Shown: piece by piece, positions 36,201-46,239 of the stretch | How positions within the stretch are numbered: the stretch's first letter is position 1 | How the letters are laid out: every line of letters begins with the position of its first letter | Assembly: GCF_009730915.1 (NCBI RefSeq) | Contig: NC_052472.1 | Span: 2,294,001 to 2,358,000 of the forward strand | Reading direction: 5' to 3' | DNA: 64,000 bases | DNA from: Dioscorea cayenensis subsp. rotundata | Lineage: Eukaryota; Streptophyta; Magnoliopsida; Dioscoreales; Dioscoreaceae | Made by a program: the position numbers and the translations under genes | Notes under the pieces: model-generated | What the model was told of the DNA's origin: nothing | Database searches by the model: none | What the model saw: the letters and a program-made list of their open reading frames with translations, nothing else

Positions 36201-39200
36201 GTTTTGCTGTACCAAAAGATTCTCAGAACAAAGTGGCAGAGTTCTCTTTTCATGGAACACCAGCGCAGATAAAACATGGTGATGTTGTCATTGCAGCAAT
36301 CACCAGTTGCACCAACACCTCAAATCCTAGTGTGATGCTTGGAGCTGCTTTGGTTGCCAAGAAGGCTTGTGAACTAGGCCTTGAGGTTGGATAAAAAAGA
36401 ACTCATATCTGATCATCCGTAATTTGAATTTTTTTTTTTTTCAGTTCTATAGTTTCCTTTGCTAACTATTTATTCTAGATTTAATAAATATCTGAAGTTC
36501 ATAAAAGTTCATAGGTGATGCATAGTTGAAATGATTTATAACCCAAGGCTATGTTTGGTTTCGGAAAACTTGGAATGACTGAACCTAAGTTATTCCAGGT
36601 TATTTGGGAATGGACAAACAAATGAACTAAATCGGGATATGCTTGAAAGTAAAATAACTCTTCCTTCATAAAATGATTGATTAGAGCAATTCAACCACTA
36701 GTTCGTATTAACCTAGTCATTAATCATTACTTAATATTAACCAGTAATAAGATTATATGGCTTGAATTAAAAATTTATTTTTTTAATTAATATTAATAAT
36801 GACAAACTTCAAGATAACTTGGCATAAAAATTTTTGCCTCATACCAATTCTAAACTCTTATTCTAGCTACAACCAAACACAACCTAGCAGTATGTGAAAT
36901 CTGCTCGACTACTTAGAGCAGTGGTTCTATAATTATCTAAATTACTGTCCACTATTTAATTTGAGTAAACTGCATCATCTTAGTTTATCGTGAGACACAT
37001 TCACAAAACTTCAAGTAATAATTGAAGGATGCTGAGATATTTTCTGTACAGCTGATGGTTTCTTTCTTTTTTTTCTTATGTGCCAGGTGAAACCATGGAT
37101 TAAGACAAGCTTGGCCCCTGGTTCGGGAGTGGTAAAAAAGTACTTGGAAAAGAGGTATAACCAGAGGGATGAAGAACAGTGGATATAATCACAATTTTCT
37201 CATTAGTTACCAAATGATGAGTTTTATCTGTTTCAGTGGCCTGCAGAAATATTTGAATCAATTGGGCTTTCATATCGTTGGTTATGGATGTACAACATGC
37301 ATTGGGAATTCTGGTGACCTTGATGAATCAGTCTCATCAGCAATTTCTGAAAATGGTAAAAGTGTCTTATCAGTTGATCAAGAGCACATTAATTCTTCGG
37401 TTTCTGAATGATTTCAATTTAAGTTTGGAAGTCGTTTGCGTATATTTTCAGATATTGTTGCTGCAGCAGTTTTGTCTGGAAATAGGAACTTTGAGGGTCG
37501 TGTGCATCCCTTAACTAGAGCAAACTATCTTGCATCTCCACCTCTGGTGGTTGCTTATGCTCTTGCTGGCACGGTATGTAGACAATGGGTAATAGAATTC
37601 TTAATTATCACATCCTATATTAATGCTTCACAACTGCAAATTTGAAGATGAGCATGTGGTTATTATAGCAAATTGTAGTTCTCAGCATACCATCTTAGGA
37701 TAAACTATATGAATGTTATAATTTGCTCTATCATATGTCATTCTCTTGTTGATGTTTGGAGAAGAATGTTGCCTATATGGTACTGGTACAGTGGGTTTCA
37801 CCCAACGAAAATTTCTTAAAATCTTTGTAATGGTCTCTTCTCTGTCCTTTTGTAACTAGTGTTGACTGAAATAAATGTTTTGCAGGTCGACATTGATTTT
37901 AATACAGAACCTATAGGGACCTCAAAAGATGGGAAGAAGGTTTACTTCAGGGATATCTGGCCATCAAATGAAGAGATTGCAGAGGTAAGTTACAATATTG
38001 GTACAAAACATACAAATTAATGGATGATAAAGTTTGACATTTAAGCTTAAACTTATTCAGGTTGTGCAATCGAGCGTGCTACCAGATATGTTCAGGGGTA
38101 CCTATGAATCGATCACTAAAGGAAACCCTATGTGGAACCAACTGCCGGTGCCATCTGGCAGTCTTTACTCCTGGGACCCAACATCAACCTACATTCATGA
38201 GCCTCCTTACTTCAAGAATATGACTTTATCTCCCCCCGGCCCACATCCTGTGAAGAATGCATATTGCTTGCTAAACTTCGGTGACAGTATCACAACCGAT
38301 CACATCTCACCTGCTGGAAGCATTCACAAAGACAGCCCTGCTGCGAAATACTTGATGGAACGTGGTGTCGAGAGAAAAGACTTCAATTCCTATGGTAGTC
38401 GTCGTGGCAATGATGAAGTGATGGCAAGGGGAACATTTGCTAACATTCGCCTTGTCAACAAGCTTTTGAAGGGAGAAGTTGGTCCCAAAACAATACACAT
38501 ACCCTCAGGAGAAAAATTGTCAGTGTTTGACGCCGCCATGGTAATTACTATCAAACCACTCAATCACTTAATCCAACTCCAATGATATTTGCATGACGTC
38601 CAAGTAAAACTAATTTTCTGTTGAACTAGTAAATTTGTTTCAATGATATTAATATTTTCAAGTGCTGAACAGAGATACAAAACTGAGGGGTGTGCTACTG
38701 TCATCTTAGCGGGAGCAGAGTACGGAAGTGGCAGCTCTCGCGATTGGGCTGCTAAAGGACCAATGCTACTGGTACTAAATATGTAAAGAAAATTCATCTT
38801 CAACTTCTTGCCCACAATTCACCCTTAATTGATGTGCCTCTGTTGTTAAATGTTGCAGGGTGTGAAAGCGGTCATTGCCAAGAGTTTCGAGAGAATCCAC
38901 CGAAGTAATCTTGTGGGAATGGGCATTATTCCATTGTGTTTCAAAGCCGGGGAAGATGCTGATTCCCTTGGCTTGACCGGCCATGAACGTTACACAGTCA
39001 ATCTTCCGAGCAATGTGAGTGATATCAAACCTGGTCAAGATGTCACTGTCACAACTGATAGCGGGAAATCATTTACATGCACTCTTCGCTTCGACACCGA
39101 GGTAATCCAGAAAAAAATACGGAAATTACTATTCTTTCGATGTTCCTCTTATTCATCGCCCTCATATTGTTTGCAGGTGGAGCTAGCGTATTACAATCAT

Positions 39201-39251
39201 GGTGGAATTTTACCGTATGTCATTAGGAATTTGACCGGTAGCAAGCAATAG
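24294..39251 (+). CDS. ACO: Aconitate hydratase, mitochondrial type
   Basis: Interconverts citrate and isocitrate in the TCA cycle using a 4Fe-4S cluster. Twenty exons: 24294-24547, 24625-24729, 24824-24984, 25561-25653, 34043-34228, 34379-34540, 34725-34869, 34941-35083, 35152-35208, 35300-35379, 35465-35540, 36200-36385, 37087-37154, 37237-37355, 37452-37573, 37886-37984, 38061-38540, 38673-38771, 38859-39101, 39177-39251; about 983 residues. The cluster cysteines are visible in [10 protein letters not shown] (exon 12) and [12 protein letters not shown] (exon 14); the swivel domain carries [13 protein letters not shown] and [11 protein letters not shown]. An Arg/Ser-rich leader of about 85 residues suggests mitochondrial import. 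All junctions from exon 2 on are in phase. Oddities: exon 1 is out of frame, because the ATG at 24294 meets TAA at 24366 while the leader continues in the +1 frame; and intron 4 is 8.4 kb, full of retrotransposons. Either a base is missing or extra in exon 1, or a small extra intron is removed there. Confidence 0.93.
26040..26348 (+). repeat. Left LTR of the old gypsy element
   Basis: Similar along its length to 32916-33207 in the same orientation, with many substitutions. It ends CCACATCA, and a primer-site-like sequence (TTAGTATTAGAGC) follows. Confidence 0.6.
26995..27184 (-). repeat. LTR (3' LTR of the minus-strand element), 190 bp
   Basis: Base-for-base the same as 31962-32151 by eye. 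The gag-pol stop codon at 27097-27099 lies inside this LTR, so the polyprotein's last ~30 residues are encoded by LTR sequence. Confidence 0.95.
27097..31974 (-). CDS. Ty3/gypsy gag-pol polyprotein (single open frame, 1,625 codons)
   Basis: Encodes all retrotransposition functions in one frame without stops. Domains by approximate residue: coiled-coil-like N-terminus (20-70), retrotransposon gag (140-290), CCHC zinc knuckle [14 protein letters not shown] (about 410), aspartic protease with VDNGASH (about 498; Asn where Ser or Thr is usual), reverse transcriptase (about 700-880) with [10 protein letters not shown] and FFDD in place of the common YxDD, RNase H with VECDASG (about 983), integrase zinc finger H-H-C-C (about 1175-1212), the DDE integrase core (Asp near 1245 and in SDRD near 1306, Glu near 1340), and a C-terminal chromodomain-like block (about 1535-1580, VLVQWQ...EESSWM). 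Domain order gag-PR-RT-RH-INT-chromo fits plant chromoviruses. The first ATG (31974) is within the LTR; the ATG at 31938 ([10 protein letters not shown]) is the more likely start. Antisense to aconitase. Confidence 0.93.
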   Translation of the reverse strand: MFSNIGAVSVELMPPSKMEQRVDAVEKNLESMREEIKDLKLQGSDSEQKMSGMMDEILHSRQQLDEIQSLLASLVKGKTPQEVERPSPPPIAEAEACSTRPGSSKSIPPPPTTEIEARSGGSKLIPPQAFSLDDVQIAAKKVELPNFKGDDPLGWVRRAEQYFSIQQTSEDLKVTLALVCMEGHVLHWMTWLQERRAIQTWSDVRREVLARFGGALAANPYEALAAVKQNGSVDLYIRDFVEKSAQIQSWPEEAFTGQFLNGLREETRAHIRSHETKDLYATMTLAREIEHELELVAKKTRLHSASSTTFGLGSRAGVASAVGRSLVHSFGPPAQQSVASSWATNGSSHGHGNSAPLSRSDDGILSKVNSETSSVGSNINYPSRPSTSTPIRRVRQYTQKEFQDLRSKGLCFRCHQPYNPLHQCPNKSLRTLILGDEEIDGESTGALEFNEQSQNSPSEDASQLLQLELPYFSMASTQQPSTMKFLGKIGQFSVIVMVDNGASHCFISNKMAAKLQIPISSTPKFGVRLGDGHRTEAQGICQNVQIQLASISMKVDCYVFPLGGVDIILGVSWLQTLGDVKVNWATMMMHFAVDGNQVQIAGDPSLSSTPISSQALLRLQDVEFGLLLWNVSATEDSTIVGNSNLLPPELQQLLNEFSSIFAEPSGLPPQRTLDHHIPLKEGVTAISCRPYRYSHLQKDEIERLVADMLATGVIQPSNSPFSSPVLLVRKKDGGWRFCVDYRELNKATIPDKYPIPVIQELLDELHGSKFFSKVDLKSGYHQIRVKEEDVPKTAFRTHTGHYEFKVMPFGLMNAPATFQATMNDLFRPFLRRFVLVFFDDILIYSKSWMEHLHHLHLVLSKLLAQHFVANKKKSCFGQQSIDYLGHIVSQGGVSMDPLKVLSVLNWPTPKSIKAVRSFLGLTGYYRRFIKGYGDIARPLTELLKKDQATKFTWSTDANLAFQRLKQAITKAPTLAMPDFSQTFVVECDASGTGVGAVLMQNDRPLAFFSKQLAPRHLAKPAYEKELMALVLAIRQWRPYLIGQHFVVKTDHSSLQHILQQHVNTPAQQNWIAKLLGYEFDVQYRPGSTNKAADALSRAYGDLELTAVSIPYWAHWEHLHQEIQQDSSLRSLHDQISQKPSAFPNHQLIHGRLFYKGRLVIPSGSSWIPRLLEEFHCSPQGGHSGALRTYKRLAGSVYWRGMMASVQKYVADCLVCQKNKYDTLSPKGLLHPLPIPTQVWTDISLDFLSGLPKSHGWDCILVVVDRLSKYAHFIGLKHPFTARMVAELFAKEIVRLHGVPHSIVSDRDPIFISCFWQEFFSKWGTKLRMSSAYHPETDGQTEVLNRCLESYLRCFTSEHPKHWSRWLPWAEYWYNTTFHGATNTTPFQIVYGHPPPSLLQFMPGEFQVAAVAQAHQDRSAMLKELQHHLSKAQQQMIRSANQHRRHVEYEVGDPVFVKLRPYRQQSVQQRSSQKLASCYFGPYKITHKFSPVAYKLDLPHGSKIHPIFHISQLKKMVGSHPVSPALPHELSFEEESYTPSAILKVQDRGSGSFPCHQVLVQWQTRPPEESSWMTCSDFRGQFPTSNLVDKVCSIQGSTDRPFQKHLLVYSRRNKISQGQNGKLAST
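31962..32151 (-). repeat. LTR (5' LTR of the minus-strand element), 190 bp
   Basis: Twin of 26995-27184. In the minus orientation its last bases already contain an ATG in frame with gag, which is why the longest open frame starts inside the LTR. Confidence 0.95.
32916..33207 (+). repeat. Right LTR of the old gypsy element
   Basis: Diverged partner of the repeat at 26040-26348; it ends CTACATCA. The strong divergence between the two contrasts with the identical LTRs of the nested element. From 33208 to 34042 the rest of aconitase intron 4 shows nothing recognisable. Confidence 0.6.
36547..36885. mobile_element. MITE candidate in aconitase intron 12
   Basis: The left end GGCTATGTTTGGTT and the right end read on the minus strand (GGTTGTGTTTGGTT) match 12 of 14. 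The interior is AT-rich and non-coding. The TTTGGTT-type terminus is common in plant Tourist-like and hAT MITEs. I could not identify a clear target-site duplication, so the exact ends are tentative. Confidence 0.5.
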
Positions 39252-39534
39252 TCATGTGAAGTTAATCTCATGTTATGATGACGGGGAACCACAATTTTTT
39301 GCCGGAAGTTTAAAAATTCTTCGGGCATGAGTTTTTCATCAATTTTGCCCTGGAAATAAAATGTGCTGTAAAGTGAAGAGGATGCCTTTGCTTTGATGAT
39401 TGTTTCATTTTAAAACGTGTGTTTGATGCTGTGATATTTCTTGAGGAAAGTTGGAAACAGGTCCAGTTTCTGAGCCTAGAGCACTAGACTCAGATGTTGG
39501 TTTTCTCTTGTTTGTTAAAATGGAAACCATCTTA

Positions 39535-39909
39535 GGGGCTGTTTGGTTCGTGGTAATGACATATTATCAGGTAACGAGATTACTATGGTAATATGAGTGG
39601 AAATATTATATGGGTGGGAATATTGTGGTAATTTAATATAACCATGTTTGGTTGGAACTCTTATTACTTTGATTTTCATGGTAATCAATTTGTTAAAATA
39701 TAAAAAAGTTATAAGATTACCACGATAATCAAAGATAGACACCAAATTTGGTGGTAATAGAATTACCATTTTTTGAGTAATATTTATAAGTTGGTAATGT
39801 GATATTACTATACAGATTACCACTGATATAGTGCCAAACGTGATAATATTTTCAGATTATCACGTAACACATGGTAATCCTTCTACATTACCGCAAACGA
39901 AACGGCCCC
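39535..39909. mobile_element. Tourist-like (PIF/Harbinger) MITE, 375 bp, just downstream of aconitase
   Basis: The left terminus GGGGCTGTTTGGTTCGTGGT pairs with the right terminus read on the minus strand (GGGGCCGTTTCGTTTGCGGT). A 3-bp TTA target-site duplication lies at 39532-39534 and 39910-39912, the PIF/Harbinger signature. The body is rich in GGTAAT and ATTACC motifs and has no coding potential. It starts about 280 bp after the aconitase stop codon, so it may fall in or near the transcript's 3' end. Confidence 0.8.
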
Positions 39910-40904
39910 TTAAAGGTATTAAAAACCAATCGCATGAACATTGTTTCACACAAGTGGGCATACACGTAAAACAAAAAAAAAATAATAAAAAATAATAAAA
40001 AATAAAAAAAATTAGAGATGGCAATGAGGCAAGGATGAGGCCACCACCCTGCCTAAACCATCCTTTCGCGTCGTCCTGTCCAACCCAACTCAAATAGTGG
40101 TATTTTAAATATTACTTACATTATTGTCTGTTAATTTTTTTTAAAATTATAAATGAAAAAGTACAAACAACCAACTAAAATTGGGCGTCTCGCCCAACCT
40201 AACTCAAATAGTGGTATTTTAAATATTACTTTCACTAACGTCTGTTTATTTTAAAATTGTGAAGAAATTAAGAAGACATTTTTTTTTATCAAACCTCTTA
40301 TAATATATAATACTTATTAATAAATTAAAATTATAACAAATGATTTTCTTTTAGTACTGTATTTTTTTAATTAAATTATTAAAATACAAAAAATATAATT
40401 AAAACACAATGATTATAATTGCCCTGCTCCCTTCAAAAACCCTGTCATGCTTTATGCCCCACTCTGTAACACGAAAAATTGTCAATTTTTTGGGATGGAT
40501 TGAATTGGAAACCACGGATCGGTGTAGGGTCAGTAATCTCTATAGAAAACTATATGCATCTATAAAATAATTAATTTCATGTGGCCCAGTAAATAAACAT
40601 AATTTTTTTTTTTGTGCACAATTTTTATAGGAAAAAAAATAATTAAAATAACAAATATATAATATGAGTTCATAAAAGAAACAATTTTATAAGATATTAG
40701 ATGTCTTATGATAAACATACAAGATAAAAAAACCTCAAATAAAAATGCTATTGTAGAGAGATGTTAGATTTGTAATTAAGATATTAATTTATTTATTACA
40801 TGATGTTGACTGTTTCTGCTTCCTATGTTATTATAATACTTTATTGCTTATAACAAATGAATTGTATCCTGTCACCGCCTGAGCTCATCACATTTAATCG
40901 TCCC

Positions 40905-41277
40905 GGGTAAGTTTCACCCTATGCTACAAACGTTTCATCATTATAACGTCGTGATCACAAATATCGTAATATCGTGCGACCACAAAACTATTCTCCCATT
41001 GCTGACCGATAACCATTAAACGTTTTTTGTAACGCTGACGCCGCAGAATGTTTCATCATTATAACAACGCGACTACTGAAAGGCTTCCCTACGCGATCAC
41101 GTGTTTTTGCTAGCACATCATCAACTTCACCAAAAATAATCCCCAAACACGCCAATGCTGCCATCAAAGTCAGAACTAGAAAAATAGCTTTTATGACCAC
41201 AACGTTCTAAAAAAAAACATTTATAGTACATAGCGTTATAATTATGAAATATTTATGACCACCAGTAAAACTTACCC
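40905..41277. mobile_element. Possible small DNA element with GGGTAAGTTT termini
   Basis: GGGTAAGTTTCACC begins at 40905, and the minus strand at 41277 begins GGGTAAGTTTTACT, giving inverted termini of about 10-14 bases. The phrase TTTCATCATTATAAC occurs twice inside (about 40930 and 41050). The segment is richer in CG dinucleotides than its AT-rich surroundings. No target-site duplication could be fixed. Confidence 0.4.
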
Positions 41278-41382
41278 TTTAATATGTGGGTAAATTACAT
41301 GCATTTAGAAAACATATATTTAGTCAATTCCATTGTTTTTTTTTCAACTAATTATAACTATGGGATAATAGTAGTGAAAATA

Positions 41383-41421
<39 letters not shown>

Positions 41422-42161
41422 GCATCATTAGTTTTTTCCTTCTTTTTTGTTTTAATAGTTCAGTGTTCAACAGAATGAAATAGATGAGTTCTATTTAGTA
41501 TCAAAAGTATCAAACAGCAGATGAATGGCATGAGACCATGAAATTGATTAACTTGGATGAATGTAATTATCAGCGAACCATTACTGCAAAAGATGAGAAA
41601 TATACATAATAATGAGAAAGTTAACAACAGCATGACACATTATCAAAAAATTTAATTGACATGGTACCAATGATAAGAGTCAAATAGCCTCAATAAATTC
41701 AAAACACAGGGCCAACACATATTTATTTCTGCAAAATTTAAAAAATCTAGTGGCCAAAGAAACACAAATCTAGTTCAATGTTTGTTCAGTAATAGCTATC
41801 TGTAACTCCGTAACATCAAGATTTTAATCATCGAACAAAATAATTGAGCTTGTATAAAAGACGACAAATCAATGAATATGTAGTAACTGCACACAACCGA
41901 GCGCAAACTGGTTGTGTATGTAATTTCACAAGATCAAGAAATTTATCATCACAAAAGAATTGAGGTTGTGTAGAGAATGATATGAAAAGAATTTCTAGTA
42001 ACTTAAGTATGGTAGAAATCACAACCGAATACAAATCTGTTTCAACATTTGTCCACTAATAGCCATATGAAACTTCACAAAATCAAAAAATATATAGCAC
42101 AAAAGAATCGAGGTTATATAAGAAATGGAAATAAATAATGAAAACAAGTACCTTCGGTGAA

Positions 42162-42280
42162 TTATAAATGATAATATTTGTTTACTCGCAGCCACTTTGT
42201 TGATGACCACTTGTACCCTTTTAACACAGGGCATCCACCTACATTATACATAAGTTTCACATGAGCCTTCTTTTTCTTCA

Positions 42281-42316
<36 letters not shown>

Positions 42317-45196
42317 AATAATAAAAGAAGAAAAGGATTAAAAATGAGCCTCACCATGCAAGCTTGTAGTATCTAAAGAGCCATCAGGCTTCAAGCTCCA
42401 GAAGAGAAGTGCATCTCCCTTCTTAGGTTTCACAGAAAGGCCCATTTTTCCACACTCAGACAGATTGCTGGACCTTGAGACTGAATTCATGGTATTCTTG
42501 GCGAGAGGGAACACTGTCTCACCTCCTTCTTCAACATCTGAACTGCAACAATGGCAAGACTTAATGATAACACAAAAACAAATATCTTAGCTTTTTTGTA
42601 AGGCAGGCAATTATATGCTTAAACCTACTGAAGGAAGAGCATCAAAGAAAATTTTTAAGGACAACTTACAGATACATTAGAACAGTAGCTATTCTGTCAG
42701 CTATTCTGTCAGCGTTGTGGAAATGGTCATAATGTGGGTCATATTTCTGTCCAACTTCATAATGGAGAATCTGAAGTCCCTCCCCATGCTCTGGAGAACA
42801 TGAAGTCAGCTCCAGAAAGTGAGTAAATGAGAATGAATGACAGTAAAATGCTTTAAGGAAATCATAGCAAGGAAATTGTGTCTATGTTGATTAAGGTGAT
42901 GCAAGTCAGTTATATAAAACACACAATTTGTAAAGTCTTCAACACTGCATCTAATATCAATTTTCAATAGCATTCTTTTTCTTTTTTTTTTCTCTTAGAA
43001 AAGTATGAGTGAGTTTCCTGCATAATAGTTAATGAGGGGAAAACATTTTGACAATTTGATGAAAGAAAATAGAAGTCACATCACGAAGCTTGGTAAAATG
43101 CATGATCCAAAACTAAGAGTGACATTTAAAAGTTCAGTTTTATATAAGCCATACAAGGAAAAAAATATTTGTTCATTAGGGAAATAAAAAATCTTCTATA
43201 TGGCATGATATTTTACACTCAAGATATTGCCGATTGTAGCCACATACTGGAAGGATATTTTACTACTTTCATGCCACTGAGATTTATAGACAAAAATACA
43301 AACAATGAATTCTTCAATGTAATATATATATGAATTTAATTATTAGATACATTCTTATGCAAAAAAATAAACAGGCATAGAGAGACCGTGGAGACACAAA
43401 AAAAAGTGATATCCTGAACCACTGGTCCGTGCAAGTCATACAATGAGTATCTCTAAATCATCTATATATAATCTCAAGCTAAAGCAGCAAATGTATACTT
43501 TGATGCTACTGATATTGAATATCAAATATAAGCAATAGCTAAGAAAAGGAATACACCAATAGCTTTTATCACTACCTAACAAATGCTCCATTGGTTATGG
43601 CAATGGCTCTAAAGATGGATGATGTACTGAAAGTGAAGGGAAGTCCTGTGTCAAGAAACTTTATGCCCACCAATATATACTGAACTTTATAGGCAGGACC
43701 ATTGCTATTTAATCAGGTAAATGACATTAACACCTTCAAGATATGGATCCTAATGAGAGGAAATACAAAAGAAACCATTTCTAATCAAATGGTGAGCAAT
43801 GTTGAAAGAAATAAATTTTGCAAACTATTACACTTAAAAAGGGTAATGTTTGATCCTTCATGTGCATATTCTTTTTATATACTCCACTTTGTTATTTATC
43901 TTGAAAGTGAAAATTGCATAACCATGTTAGATTAGAAAACTCAAAAAGTTGAATAGTTACTACGAAAAACAGAGGTCTGTAAGTCTCTACCTATTGGCAT
44001 AAATGTGAAATCTGCAATTCTTTTCTCAATTGCTTGAATGATGCTATCATGTCCGCGTTTGAGAAACATTCCTGAGCTTGTGCGTTGCCTGCACGGAATA
44101 ATATTGAAATATTTCAATAATATTAAAAAAGAACTTCTGAAATTAATTACTAAACAAGTCAAGAGATCTGAGATTGCACACCGGCTGCTTATGTTCCCAC
44201 CAGTATTTTTGTCAATAACTGTGGACTGTTGCATACGTGGCAAAGAAAGTTTAATCAAGTATTCACATTCTTCATTGGACTGTCCAATAAATAGACAAAA
44301 AATGTTACTTTGCTACAACTCAATCATAAAATCAGATAACAATTTAAAAGATACCAATTTGAACTAGTAAAAACAAGCATCTATGCAAATATATTTGAAT
44401 ATTCTGCACAAGTCAAATAGGCAATTAAAGGAGTACTTCCAAGATGGAGACTTACCCCACTCATTTTCTAAAGAGAAAGTTAGCGTAAAGCTAAATTAGT
44501 CCTTTTATAAGTTGTTTGAGTTGACAATTAGCAATAAGTGTATATAAGCAAATATGATTTTTTTTTTCAGATGATAAATTGGCAATCACTCACTTCTATA
44601 GTGGTAAAAAGCAATTTTCTCAAAGATAATCATAACAAATGTGGACAACAAATGAATTAAAAAACACAACTAAACCCTTTTTTAGCAAGATATAATCTTT
44701 TAAACAAAAGCAAAAAAAAAAACATGAATAAGATTGAAAAAAGATATCTCAACTTGAATCATGCTAAAAAAAAATGGAATCAATAATACAAAATAAACCA
44801 AACTATGCAAGGAAATAATCAAGAAATAAAAAATGAAGAAACTAATGGTAGAGATTCAAGTGAGCTCAAACCAGTAAATTGCGGTAGATGAAGATTCTAG
44901 GCTCCCACGAGATCACCTCCATCCACTGCTCCCCTCTCTCCCCAATCCCATCAACCCTAAAACCTCCAACCAAAACACACAATCAAATACGCTGAAATCA
45001 AATCACAAGAAACACAACAAATGCTTAAACGAATCAAAGAAACACACTTTTCATTGTGAATCAATTCGGAAACATCATCCTGATCGAAATTGAAAGCGAA
45101 AAGCAAGAAGAAAGTCATCAAGAGAGTGAGAAGAACAGCGGAGACGAGTATGCACCAGAGCCACCGATCCGAGGACCGCCAGGAAGCCTTCGCCAT
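42162..45196 (-). CDS. Prolyl 4-hydroxylase (2-oxoglutarate/Fe(II) dioxygenase), type II membrane protein
   Basis: Plant P4Hs hydroxylate prolines in cell-wall glycoproteins and peptides in the ER/Golgi, using Fe(II), 2-oxoglutarate and O2. Seven exons, GT-AG and in phase: 45196-45048, 44956-44872, 44279-44182, 44088-43991, 42790-42670, 42542-42355, 42238-42162; 271 codons, slightly short for the family's ~280-300. Residues about 12-35 form one hydrophobic anchor (WLWCILVSAVLLTLLM...). The catalytic domain shows WEPRIFIYRNFLSNEECEYL, RTSSGMFL, the first iron ligands HYD in exon 5, VLMYLSDVEEGGETVFP, KKGDALLFWS, the distal His in SLHGGCPV and the 2-oxoglutarate Lys in the nearby LKGYK. The start chosen is MAKASWRS; an in-frame ATG nine codons upstream is possible. 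Odd: exon 5 has a tandem DRIA-DRIA and lacks the usual loop between HxD and RIAT. Confidence 0.92.
42687..42710 (-). repeat. 12-bp tandem duplication in P4H exon 5
   Basis: AGCTATTCTGTC occurs twice in a row on the plus strand, encoding Asp-Arg-Ile-Ala twice on the minus strand. It keeps the frame. It falls directly before ATVLMYL, where related enzymes have a longer loop ending in GGQRIA. Confidence 0.85.
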
Positions 45197-46239
45197 GGAT
45201 GATGGAGATGAGAAGAGGATCAAAGCGAGATTGGCATCGTTGAGAGAACGAAGAGGAGAAGAAGAGAAGGAGAAGAAGCGTTTCCATCGCTTCCATTGAT
45301 GAATTGGGGGAGTTTCGAGATTGTTTAATGATTAGAGAAGCGGGTAATTTTGAAGTGCCATGTTTTTTCATATATATACCCCTTAAAATATGGTAATGAT
45401 ATAAGTTGGGAGTTTTTTTTAATACAAATAAAAAAATACATAATTTATTTTATCTCATAGTATGATGCTTAATCTAAAGTAATATCCATATATATATATA
45501 TATATAATTATTTTTTAATAATTAAAAAACTCATGTTTATATAATACATGAAATAGTCTTTTTACTTATGCAACTTTATCCTTTTAAGGTCGGTTTAATT
45601 TGCACATGTTATATAAAAATTTTAATTTCTAATTCTATTAGGTACTTGCTATTATATTTTGAATTAAAATCAAACAAAAAAAAGGGAAAAAGGGAATTAT
45701 CTTGTTCCAAATAGGAGTAGGAGCATAAATAAATAAAATAAATGAAAAATAATAATCTATGAAAAAAAAAGAGAGAATATATATATTATCTCTTCTTTTT
45801 TCCATATATTATTTATCCTCCTACTCCTATTTGGAATAGAATAATGCCTCTTTTCCCTTTTTCCGTACTCCTATTGGAAATAAGAGAAAACTGTTCATCA
45901 TCACTATTCTTTTTACTTATCTTTTTTCTTGTTTAATTTTAATTCAAAATATAATAGTAAGTTCCTAATACGATTAGAAATTAAAATTTCTATATAAACA
46001 AGTGCCCCCCTTGTAGCTTCCTCACACACAATAGTTGAGGGAGAAAGGTACAAGTGCTTTCAAACTCTCACACAATGTGCAGCTTCTCTTGTCTTTTTTT
46101 TTCTTTTATGGAATTTTCTCCTTTTTTTCATTTAACTAAAACTCTCAAGTAGCTCCATGCATATGTCCCCTCCCTCCTTTCTTTTCTTTCCTTTTTTCTT
46201 TATTTCTTAAAATCATGACCATATGCTAGATCATCTCAT
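45197..46239. other. AT-rich region upstream of P4H with a palindromic block
   Basis: The first 200 bp probably hold the P4H promoter. About 45602-45730 and 45818-46004 are inverted copies of one another (shared core CCAAATAGGAGTAGGAG and TTTTGAATTAAAAT), with about 90 bp between. A third, shortened copy in the first orientation occurs at 47228-47320. No gene visible. Confidence 0.6.

Larger units (their letters stand above)
39252..42161. other. Intergenic region between convergent aconitase and prolyl 4-hydroxylase genes
   Basis: Holds the 3' UTRs of two convergent genes and no other gene that I can see. It contains a MITE (39535-39909), a direct repeat (40081-40128 and 40194-40246, sharing AACTCAAATAGTGGTATTTT), a second possible element at about 40905-41277, and an ATA/AAT microsatellite at 41388-41420. 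Most of the rest is AT-rich. Confidence 0.6.
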
